Of a stretch of DNA of 64,000 bases, positions 45,751 through 52,675 are shown piece by piece. The first letter of the stretch is position 1. Every line of letters starts with the position of its first letter. Source of the DNA: Pedobacter mucosus (GTDB lineage Bacteria; Bacteroidota; Bacteroidia; Sphingobacteriales; Sphingobacteriaceae); contig NZ_CP087585.1 in NCBI RefSeq assembly GCF_022200785.1, forward strand, positions 3,720,001 to 3,784,000, given 5' to 3'. The translations under genes were made by a program, and so were the position numbers. The notes under the pieces were generated by a model. That model was not told the origin of the DNA. It made no database searches and saw only the letters and a program-made list of their open reading frames with translations.

Positions 45751-45945
45751 GGTCTGTGTCCTCACAGATCGAAATGCTAACTTCTTCATTAATTCATAAA
45801 ATGGTCTGTGAGGACACAGACCATGGATATAACAAAATGAGTTTGCTTCGTCGTTCCTCTTCGCAATAGCGACCGCCTTCCCCTCGGTCTGTGTCATCAC
45901 AGACCGAAATTTAATCTCTGCTTTTATTCATAGATTGGTCTGCGG
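45751..45945. repeat. GGTCTGTG palindromic repeat cluster
   Basis: Hairpins built on GGTCTGTG/CACAGACC occur at 45751-45770 (imperfect), 45803-45822 (8-bp perfect arms, 4-nt loop) and 45886-45905, with a half-site at 45937. Two ~60-75-bp units of the form GGTCTGTG...CACAGAYCGAAAT...TTCATNNATTGGTCTG can be recognised. The rest of the 345-bp gap before nagA contains no gene. Confidence 0.7.
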
Positions 45946-45961
45946 CTTAATACGAAGCGCT

Positions 45962-45988
45962 TTTGTTTACCAAAACAATCTATATTTG
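45962..45988 (+). promoter_or_regulatory. promoter of nagA
   Basis: TTTG (45962-45965), 15-bp spacer (slightly short) and TATATTTG (45981-45988), 16 bp before the ATG at 46005. Confidence 0.6.
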
Positions 45989-46004
45989 CAATAAATTAGA
46001 TATT

Positions 46005-47117
46005 ATGATCGCCATAACCGATAGCCGTTTTTTTAGAGATAATCAATTAATTGCAAACCAAGCTATTTTGATTGATAACAAAAAAATAATCGCAATTACA
46101 GATGAAACAAGTTCAGATGGTTATCAGGTAATTGATGCAGAACAAAACTATTTAACTCCTGGGTTTATAGATCTTCAAATTTACGGCGCAGGAGATAGAT
46201 TGTTCTCAGCTGAACCAACAGTAGAATCATTAATCATACTGGAAGATGATTTATTAAAAAAAGGAACCACTGGATTCTTGGCCTGCATGGCTACAAATTC
46301 TACTGAAGTTTTTAATAGCTGCATTATGGCCGCTAAAGAACATCGACCACATGCCAGAAACTTTTTAGGTTTACACTTAGAAGGTCCATATTTAAATCCA
46401 AAACGTTTAGGTGCACATATCCCTGAATATGTTAAAAAGGCTACGCTTGATGAAATAAAGGAGTTATTAGATTTCGGCGATGGTGTAATCAAAATGATCA
46501 CAATTGCCCCCGAACTTCAAGATGACGAAGTTATCCAATACTTGCTAGATAATAATGTTGTCGTTTCATTAGGCCATAGCAACGCGACTTTTGCTGAGGC
46601 AACGGCTGCATATAATAAGGGTATCCAAACTACAACCCATCTTTTCAATGCGATGAGCCCGATACACCACCGCGATCCAGGAATTCCAACTGCTGTTTTT
46701 AATCATGAAAAAGCAATGGCTAGCATTATTGCCGATGGCCAACACATTGATTTTGCAGTGTTAAAATTTGCTCAAAAGTTAATGAACGAGCGATTATTTC
46801 TCATAACTGATGCCGTAACCGCATGTTCAAATGGACCGTATCAGCATCAATTAAGTGATAATAAATATGTGATGCCAAATGGAACCTTATCTGGCTCATC
46901 ATTAACGATGTTGCAAGCCGTTAAAAATTGTGTATCACATTGTGATATTGATTTAAATTCTGCTTTAAAAATGGCTGCAGCATATCCTGCAAAATTAATT
47001 GGCTTGGAAAAATTAACAGGTACAATAGAAATTGGCAAGCTAGCCAATTTGCTGATTTTAGATGAAAGCTTAAACCTCAAGGAAGTAATATTTAATGGTC
47101 AACGCTTATCCAACTAA
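46005..47117 (+). CDS. nagA: N-acetylglucosamine-6-phosphate deacetylase
   Basis: 370-aa amidohydrolase that deacetylates GlcNAc-6-P. Motifs: DLQIYGAGD, HLEGPYLNPKRLGAH (metal Glu), GHSNATF, TTHLFNAMSPIHHRDPG and the catalytic Asp in LITDAV. I start at ATG 46005 (MIAITDSRF); the upstream TTG at 45963 would place the promoter inside the coding region. Follows the tsf terminator and precedes pyrH. Confidence 0.94.
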   Translation: MIAITDSRFFRDNQLIANQAILIDNKKIIAITDETSSDGYQVIDAEQNYLTPGFIDLQIYGAGDRLFSAEPTVESLIILEDDLLKKGTTGFLACMATNSTEVFNSCIMAAKEHRPHARNFLGLHLEGPYLNPKRLGAHIPEYVKKATLDEIKELLDFGDGVIKMITIAPELQDDEVIQYLLDNNVVVSLGHSNATFAEATAAYNKGIQTTTHLFNAMSPIHHRDPGIPTAVFNHEKAMASIIADGQHIDFAVLKFAQKLMNERLFLITDAVTACSNGPYQHQLSDNKYVMPNGTLSGSSLTMLQAVKNCVSHCDIDLNSALKMAAAYPAKLIGLEKLTGTIEIGKLANLLILDESLNLKEVIFNGQRLSN

Positions 47118-47167
47118 ATATTTACATCTAATGTTAAATGAATAGCTAGGTATTAAAAAATTGTTAA

Positions 47168-47175
47168 TATTTTTG
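47168..47175 (+). promoter_or_regulatory. -7 promoter element of pyrH
   Basis: TATTTTTG fits TAnnTTTG, ending 5 bases before the ATG at 47181. Confidence 0.5.
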
Positions 47176-47180
47176 AAGTC

Positions 47181-47885
47181 ATGAAATACAAACGCATCCT
47201 ACTTAAGCTTAGCGGCGAATCGCTAATGGGCGAAAAACAATACGGTATTGATAATGAACGTGTTAGGCAATATGCCATCGATATTAAAGCGGTACACGAT
47301 AAAGGTCTGGAAATCGCTATTGTAATAGGTGGAGGAAATATTTTTAGAGGTTTAAGTGCAGAAAAAAGTGGAATGGACAGAGCCCAGGCAGATTATATGG
47401 GTATGTTAGCCACCGTTATTAATTCGATGGCCTTGCAAGATGCACTAGAAAAAGTAGGTATTAAAACTCGTTTACTTACAGCTATTAAAATGGAACAGAT
47501 TTGTGAACCATTTATTCGTAGAAGAGCTGTTCGCCATTTGGAGAAAGGCCGAGTGGTTATTTTTGGCGCTGGTACCGGAAACCCGTATTTCACAACTGAT
47601 TCTGCAGCAGCTTTAAGGGCTATCGAAATTAAAGCAGACGTTGTTTTAAAGGGAACTCGTGTTGATGGAATTTATACCGCTGATCCAGAAAAAGATCCTT
47701 TAGCAACTAAATATGAAGAAATTACGTTTAGAGAAGTTTATGATAAAGGCTTAAACGTAATGGATATGACTGCTTTTACGCTCTGTGAAGAAAATAAAGT
47801 TCCAATCATTGTTTTCGATATGAACAAACACGGAAATTTTATGAGGATTGCAAATGGTGATTCAATTGGAACCCTAGTTAGATAA
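47181..47885 (+). CDS. pyrH: UMP kinase
   Basis: 234-aa UMP kinase of the amino-acid-kinase fold, making UDP from UMP. Motifs: [48 protein letters not shown] and [12 protein letters not shown]. Commonly located beside tsf and frr, as here. A promoter-like TATTTTTG precedes the start by 5 bases. Confidence 0.97.
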   Translation: MKYKRILLKLSGESLMGEKQYGIDNERVRQYAIDIKAVHDKGLEIAIVIGGGNIFRGLSAEKSGMDRAQADYMGMLATVINSMALQDALEKVGIKTRLLTAIKMEQICEPFIRRRAVRHLEKGRVVIFGAGTGNPYFTTDSAAALRAIEIKADVVLKGTRVDGIYTADPEKDPLATKYEEITFREVYDKGLNVMDMTAFTLCEENKVPIIVFDMNKHGNFMRIANGDSIGTLVR

Positions 47886-47897
47886 ACTTTAAATTAT

Positions 47898-47905
47898 TAT
47901 TTTTG
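47898..47905 (+). promoter_or_regulatory. -7 promoter element of frr
   Basis: TATTTTTG fits TAnnTTTG and lies 17 bases before the ATG at 47923. Indicates possible separate transcription from pyrH. Confidence 0.45.
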
Positions 47906-47922
47906 TAGAAATACACACAAAT

Positions 47923-48486
47923 ATGAACGACCTGATACAATTACAATTACTTGATGCTGAATCTGCAATGGATAGGGCTATTGATCATTGTGAATCTGAA
48001 TTAACTAAAATTAGGGCTGGTAAAGCATCAGCAGGAATGTTAGATGGTATTTTCGTAGACTATTACGGAGCTTCCACTGCATTATCTCAAGTTTCGAGCA
48101 TAAATACTCCTGATGCAAGAACAATCGTAATTCAGCCTTGGGAAAAGTCTCTATTAGTACCTATTGAAAAGGCTATTCAAAATGCAAATATTGGTATCAA
48201 TCCTCAAAATGATGGTATCGTTATTCGCTTGGTAGTACCTCCATTAACTGAAGAACGAAGAAAAGATTTAGTAAAAAAAGTTAAGGAAGAAGCTGAAAGA
48301 GGTAGGATTACCATCCGAAATATACGTAAAGATGCCAATACAAAAATTCAAAAGCTAAAAGGTGAAAGTGTTTCAGACGATGAAATAAAAACAGGTGAAG
48401 GAGAAGTTCAGAAACTAACTGATGCCTATATCATTAAGGTTGATAAGCATGCAGAAGTGAAAGAAAAAGATGTTATGACCGTTTAA
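47923..48486 (+). CDS. frr: ribosome recycling factor
   Basis: 187-aa RRF, which splits post-termination ribosomes with EF-G. Motifs: LTKIRAGKASAGMLDGIFVDYYGA, IQPWEKSLLVPIEKAIQNANIGINPQNDG, and RNIRKDANTKIQKLKGE. 37 bp after pyrH. Terminator at 48508-48546. Confidence 0.97.
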   Translation: MNDLIQLQLLDAESAMDRAIDHCESELTKIRAGKASAGMLDGIFVDYYGASTALSQVSSINTPDARTIVIQPWEKSLLVPIEKAIQNANIGINPQNDGIVIRLVVPPLTEERRKDLVKKVKEEAERGRITIRNIRKDANTKIQKLKGESVSDDEIKTGEGEVQKLTDAYIIKVDKHAEVKEKDVMTV

Positions 48487-48507
48487 ATAAAGATTAAATG
48501 TTTATTG

Positions 48508-48546
48508 ATACCTAAAATTTTGTAATGAAGTTTTAGGTATTTTTTT
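48508..48546 (+). terminator. intrinsic terminator after frr
   Basis: 10-bp stem ATACCTAAAA (48508-48517) with TTTTAGGTAT (48531-48540) and T-run 48541-48546. Confidence 0.85.
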
Positions 48547-48621
48547 GTTCAAACTTAAAAGCATGGAATTAACTTATATCTACCCTTTTCGAACAATTTC
48601 TACCTTAATAATAAAGCAAAA

Positions 48622-48650
48622 AAAAAGCACATTTTCATGTGCTTTTTAAT
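48622..48650. terminator. second hairpin with A/T flanks
   Basis: Stem AAAAAGCACA (48622-48631) with TGTGCTTTTT (48638-48647). A-run on one side and T-run on the other, so it could work in either direction between frr and the minus-strand RNA genes. The rest of 48487-48828 holds no gene. Confidence 0.6.
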
Positions 48651-48765
48651 TTGTAGTTAAACACCGGGACGATGAGTACTTTCATTTCTAAAACCATTAC
48701 AAATATGTATAATTTTTTAGTTTAAGGTCTCGTTCATTTTATTCAAATAGCCTTTAAATGAAAAA

Positions 48766-48788
48766 GAGCAACCCATCCGGGATTGCTC
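48766..48788 (-). terminator. intrinsic terminator of the tRNA-like RNA unit
   Basis: Minus-strand hairpin GAGCAATCCC/GGGTTGCTC (one bulged base) followed by TTTTTC, located 40 bp after the 3' end of the second tRNA-like RNA. Confidence 0.7.
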
Positions 48789-48828
48789 AATTAACTAACT
48801 TATTATTCATAAAAAATGCTGTTGGGGA

Positions 48829-48962
48829 AGGAGTCGAACCTTCAAAGGGTAGTTAGCTACAGTTCAAAAAATTAATTGTGGTCAACCCAATAAACTGCGT
48901 TTGTCCCATTATTCCCCACCACCGAGACAAGGAGGCGTGTCTGCCAATTTCACCACCCAACA
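48829..48962 (-). ncRNA. tRNA-like RNA with giant variable region (distal copy)
   Basis: 134-nt RNA on the minus strand with a cloverleaf frame. The 7-bp acceptor is TGTTGGG (48962-48956) with CCCAACA (48836-48830). The D arm is Leu-like (GGTGAAATTGGCAGACAC, stem GTG/CAC). A central arm carries CCTCCTTGTCTCGG, and the T arm is GAAGG-TTCGACT-CCTTC. Between the central and T arms lie about 62 nt, containing nested hairpins such as CAGTT/AACTG, instead of the 4-24 nt of normal tRNAs. No CCA is encoded. If the central loop is 7 nt (TTGTCTC), the anticodon position reads GTC with U33 present but a pyrimidine at 37, so decoding is doubtful. I do not recognise a described family. Confidence 0.75.
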
Positions 48963-49043
48963 TTATTAACTAAGTTATAGGTGATACGATCTAAGTGGTA
49001 AGTTAACTTTTAACGTACAATTTAAAACTACTATAACTAAGTG

Positions 49044-49151
49044 CTGTAGGGGAAGGAATCGAACCTTCAAGGAGTAGTTAGCCATTACTGGTTTTCTAGA
49101 TTCTCCGCCACCGAGACAAGGAGGTGTGTCTGCCTGTTTCACCACCCTACA
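49044..49151 (-). ncRNA. tRNA-like RNA with large variable region (proximal copy)
   Basis: 108-nt homolog of the RNA at 48829-48962, encoded first in the unit. The acceptor TGTAGGG (49151-49145) pairs fully with CCCTACA (49051-49045); the fourth pair is A-U here and U-A in the other copy, a compensatory change. The D arm (GGTGAAACAGGCAGACAC), the central CCTCCTTGTCTCGGTGG and the T arm (GAAGG-TTCGATT-CCTTC) match. The variable region is ~36 nt, closed by GGAG/CTCC; the corresponding pairs in the other copy are GGGG/CCCT, again compensatory. Both end the variable region in GCTAACTAC. A promoter lies at 49201-49232. Confidence 0.78.
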
Positions 49152-49200
49152 ATATGTTAGCAATTTTAAAGAACGTTCCTTTTTTGTTAATTGCTTAATA

Positions 49201-49232
49201 CAAATGTAAAATAACATCCAATACCTTACAAA
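49201..49232 (-). promoter_or_regulatory. promoter of the tRNA-like RNA unit
   Basis: Minus strand: TTTG (49232-49229), 20-bp spacer, TACATTTG (49208-49201). Full consensus match, about 50 bp before the 5' end of the first tRNA-like RNA. Confidence 0.78.
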
Positions 49233-49305
49233 TTTTTTAAACATTTAATTTTATTTTTATAATATTGATAATTAATTGTAAATTCGCTTAACATAATTCA
49301 AAAAT

Positions 49306-49782
49306 ATGCTCAAAAAAGACAATTCCAATTTAGAAATTGACAACCTAGATATCGATATATTAAAGCAATTGATGCAGGATGCCACTAAACCGTATACAGA
49401 AATCGCTAAAGACCTTATTGTTTCTGGCGGAACCATTCATGTTAGAATGAAGAAATTGCAGGAAATGGGAATTATAAAGGGCTCGCATTTAATTATTGAT
49501 CCACAAAAGGCAGGCTATGATATTTGCGCTTTTCTTGGTATTTATCTAGAAAAAGGTATTCAATATAAAGATGCTGTTGCGCAGCTTAGTAAAATAAAAG
49601 AAGTTGTTGAGTTGCATTATACAACCGGATCTTACAGCATGTTCGCTAAAATTATTTGCAGAGATACGAATCATTTACGTCATGTTTTGAATGAGGAGAT
49701 TCAAGCCGTTAATGGAATTCAAAGGACCGAAACCTTAATTTCGTTGGAAGAAAGTATTAAAAGGCAAATTGAATTAGGGTAA
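49306..49782 (+). CDS. Lrp/AsnC-family transcriptional regulator
   Basis: 158-aa regulator with an N-terminal AsnC-type HTH (~10-65: LDIDILKQLMQDATKPYTEIAKDLIVSGGTIHVRMKKL) and a C-terminal RAM/ligand-binding domain (~75-150: GYDICAFLGIYLEKG, VELHYTTGSYSMFAKI). Binds amino acids or related ligands and controls metabolism. Divergent from the tRNA-like RNA unit, the two 5' ends being ~150 bp apart. Confidence 0.94.
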   Translation: MLKKDNSNLEIDNLDIDILKQLMQDATKPYTEIAKDLIVSGGTIHVRMKKLQEMGIIKGSHLIIDPQKAGYDICAFLGIYLEKGIQYKDAVAQLSKIKEVVELHYTTGSYSMFAKIICRDTNHLRHVLNEEIQAVNGIQRTETLISLEESIKRQIELG

Positions 49783-50096
49783 AAGTTTTAAGTTGTGGGT
49801 TGTAAGTTTTAAGTGAAATTAAACTAATAGCTTACAGAACACAGCGTTTTAATCCGTATTGATGAAGATTATGTTTATGAAAGGTAAATCCAAATGGGTA
49901 CCGCATAACTTGTTAAAACGACTGTGCTCAAATCATAAATAATTGCACAATCCTAATGCTAATAGCCCAGATTGAAGCGGCATCCCCCGATAGTTCATCG
50001 GGGATAGAGCGAAAAGCGGGAAGAAACTTTAATTCTTATGCTGAACTTGCGCTACTAAAAATTAGTGCTATACTTTATGGCTCTACAAATAAAAAA
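49783..50096. repeat. intergenic region with dispersed repeat unit
   Basis: No gene. 49786-49815 holds an AAGTTTTAAGTTGTGGGTTG-type direct repeat. 49965-50030 is a unit of the dispersed repeat: CCCAGATTGAAGCGGCATCC, hairpin CCCCGAT/ATCGGGG, and AGCGAAAAGCGGGAAGAAAC; it closely matches the unit at 40737-40800 at both ends. Confidence 0.7.
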
Positions 50097-52205
50097 CTAT
50101 TTCAATAACTGATAAGCAATCAATGCCGCAAAGTAAGCCATTGCTGTCATATACGCCAACTGAATAACTGGCCATTTCCAACCCTTAGTTTCCCGATAAA
50201 CAATGGCAACTGTGCTCATACATTGCATCGCAAAAGCATAAAAAAGCATCAAAGAAATGCCGGTTGCAAAAGTATAAACTGGCAAACCTGTTTTATTATT
50301 TACAGAAGACTCCATCCTTTGGCGGATAGTTGCACTATCCGCATCGCCACCATCAACGCTATAAATGGTTGCCATGGTTCCTACAAATGCCTCACGAGCG
50401 GCGAAAGAAGTTATTAAACCAATACCAATTTTCCAATCGTAACCTAAAGGGCGAATAGCAGGTTCTATAAAATGACCAAGAATGCCCACGTAAGAATTTT
50501 CTAACTTCTCGGTAGCAATTAGCGTTTGAGTATGGTCGGGATTTTTGGAAGGATCTGTTAGTGCGGTAGCATATTTTTGATCTATATTTTCAAATCGATT
50601 TCCTGGTCCGAATGAAGCCATTACCCATAAAATAATAGATATCGCAATAATTACTTTACCCGCTTCAAAAACGAAAGTGCGAGATTTTTCATACATGGTA
50701 TAAAATACATTTTTCCAACGAGGCATTCGATAAATAGGAAGTTCCATAATGAAATACGACCGTTCTTTTGTTTTAATAATTACCTTCATTACCCAGGCAA
50801 CCAATACCGCAGCAACAAAACTAATTAAATACATAATCATCAGCGCCATACCTTGCAGACTTATAATGCCTAAAATGGTTTTGGATGGAATAATTATAGA
50901 AATTAATAAGATATAAACTGGAAGCCTTGCTGAGCAACTTATTAATGGTGTTACCATAATGGTAATCATTCTATCTTTCCAGTTTTCGATATTTCTTGCA
51001 GCCATAATGGACGGAACTGCACATGCAAGTCCACCAATCATAGGTACAACTGATTTTCCGTTGAGGCCAACCTTACTCATAATCTTATCCATCATAAAAG
51101 TAACACGAGACATATAACCCGTATCTTCTAAAATGGATATAAAAGCAAAAAGTATGGCAATTTGAGGAATAAAAACAAATATCCCACCTAAACCTGCAAC
51201 CACTCCATCTAACAATAAATCAGTAAGCATACCTGCAGGCAAATGTTCATGGCCATAAGTTGTAACATAACCAAAAGCTTGTTCAATTAAATCCATTGGT
51301 ACAGATGACCAAGCAAAAATTGCATTGAAAATGACAAAAAGTATCAGCAGAAAAATTGTAAAACCCCAAATTTTGTGGGTTAAAATACCATCCAATTTAT
51401 CACTGAAAGAAAACTTATTGGCCGTTCCTTTATCAATTACAACATCAGATAAAATGGTGCTTAAATGCTTATATCTGGCAATTGTTTCTGCAGCTTGTAT
51501 TTTCGAAGATTCAAAATGATGTTTCTGTTCAATTTGTTCTATTTCGACCTGATCGTTTTCAGTAAAAAAAGTTAAATGCTCATGCTGGTGTAAAACCTGT
51601 AATGCATAATAATCATTATCTGCATTTAACCTTTGTTTAACCTCATTAATTGCTTCGGGAGCTAAAAAATTTACATCAACTGCAGTAAATTGTGTTGATA
51701 TTTTATTGGTATTCGTAACGGCTTGTCTCAATTTATCAAGCCCAATGTTATTTCTTGCAGAAATGGGAATAACTTGTACGCCAAGCCTTTCTGCAAGCTT
51801 ATCAATATGAATAAATATACCTTGCTTCTCGGAAAGATCGATCATATTCAATGCTAAAACCATTGGAATACCCAAATCCGCGACCTGAGAAAACAGCAAC
51901 ATATTCCGCTTTAAATTTGATGCATCAACGATTAAGATAATCACATCGGGGTAGCTACTATTATTTTTATCTGCAAGTACCTGAAAAACTATACTTTCAT
52001 CATTACTTTTCGGGTACAAACTATAAGTACCCGGCAAATCAATTACCGCTGCAGTTTTGCCATCAACAAGCTTTGTAAAACCTGTTTTCTTATCTACAGT
52101 AATACCAGGAAAGTTTCCTATTTTTTGATTTAACCCCGTTAAACGGTTAAAGAGAGTAGATTTACCTGTATTGGGATTCCCAACTAATGCAATTTTAATA
52201 TCCAA
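50097..52205 (-). CDS. feoB: ferrous iron transporter FeoB
   Basis: 702-aa Fe(II) transporter. N-terminal G domain with GNPNTGKS (residues 9-16), the switch region around GITVDKK, DLPGTYSL, NMIDLSE and an SARN motif. Helical GDI region, then about ten membrane segments containing the Gate motifs (ILEDTGYMSRVTFMMDKIM, GLNGKSVVPMIGG). Encoded 11 bp after feoA. Length is within the normal range. Confidence 0.97.
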   Translation of the reverse strand: MDIKIALVGNPNTGKSTLFNRLTGLNQKIGNFPGITVDKKTGFTKLVDGKTAAVIDLPGTYSLYPKSNDESIVFQVLADKNNSSYPDVIILIVDASNLKRNMLLFSQVADLGIPMVLALNMIDLSEKQGIFIHIDKLAERLGVQVIPISARNNIGLDKLRQAVTNTNKISTQFTAVDVNFLAPEAINEVKQRLNADNDYYALQVLHQHEHLTFFTENDQVEIEQIEQKHHFESSKIQAAETIARYKHLSTILSDVVIDKGTANKFSFSDKLDGILTHKIWGFTIFLLILFVIFNAIFAWSSVPMDLIEQAFGYVTTYGHEHLPAGMLTDLLLDGVVAGLGGIFVFIPQIAILFAFISILEDTGYMSRVTFMMDKIMSKVGLNGKSVVPMIGGLACAVPSIMAARNIENWKDRMITIMVTPLISCSARLPVYILLISIIIPSKTILGIISLQGMALMIMYLISFVAAVLVAWVMKVIIKTKERSYFIMELPIYRMPRWKNVFYTMYEKSRTFVFEAGKVIIAISIILWVMASFGPGNRFENIDQKYATALTDPSKNPDHTQTLIATEKLENSYVGILGHFIEPAIRPLGYDWKIGIGLITSFAAREAFVGTMATIYSVDGGDADSATIRQRMESSVNNKTGLPVYTFATGISLMLFYAFAMQCMSTVAIVYRETKGWKWPVIQLAYMTAMAYFAALIAYQLLK

Positions 52206-52216
52206 ACTCAGTTCTT

Positions 52217-52432
52217 TTATTGAATGATAATAACCTCTGCCTCACTTTTACGTAAGCAAAGCTGATAACCTGCAACTCGAATAGCCATTGGATCGCCAAG
52301 TGGCGCAAAACGCTCAACTTCTACAATTTCTCCTGGTAAACAGCCCATTTCCATTAACTTTACAGACATATCTAAATCTGTAAACGCCACGATTGTTCCT
52401 GTTTCTCCAACTTTTAAATGTGAAAGTTTCAT
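52217..52432 (-). CDS. feoA: ferrous iron transport protein FeoA
   Basis: 71-aa SH3-like FeoA with KLSHLKVGETGTIV, MEMGCLPGEIVEV and PMAIRVAGYQLCLRKSEAEVIIIQ. Helps FeoB; the two genes are adjacent on the minus strand. Confidence 0.95.
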   Translation of the reverse strand: MKLSHLKVGETGTIVAFTDLDMSVKLMEMGCLPGEIVEVERFAPLGDPMAIRVAGYQLCLRKSEAEVIIIQ

Positions 52433-52628
52433 TTGTCTGTATTAATTATAAATTCAGCTGGAGCTTATAAATGATGATCGAATAATTAAGAAGCAATTAT
52501 TTAAGCCAACATATCAACTTCACGCATCAATTTTAGCGCAAGTTAAACTTTCTTTAGATTTATTCCAAATAAGAAAGTCGTCGATTGAATGAATAAAAAA
52601 GGTTTTACGCAAAAATGATCTATAAAAT

Positions 52629-52659
52629 AAAAAAGGCCCGTTAAAAACGAGCCTTTTTT
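52629..52659 (-). terminator. intrinsic terminator of the outer-membrane barrel gene
   Basis: Stem AAAAAAGGC (52629-52637) with GCCTTTTTT (52651-52659), extended by CGTT/AACG after one mismatch. The minus-strand product ends in a U-run. It sits just after the 52676 gene stop. Confidence 0.8.
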
Positions 52660-52675
52660 ATTTATATTGAAGCTA

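Noticed and set aside
45963..46004. TTG start for nagA at 45963
   Set aside because: It would lie upstream of or inside the TATATTTG promoter box; the ATG at 46005 gives the normal N-terminus.
48829..48962. Intron-containing tRNA-Leu or tmRNA
   Set aside because: The extra sequence is in the variable region, not in the anticodon loop, and is too short and unlike a group I intron; no tag-peptide frame or tmRNA acceptor permutation is visible.
48975..49244. 89-codon minus-strand reading frame across the proximal tRNA-like RNA
   Set aside because: It overlaps the structured RNA and its promoter; the peptide has no recognisable features, while the cloverleaf is supported by compensatory changes.
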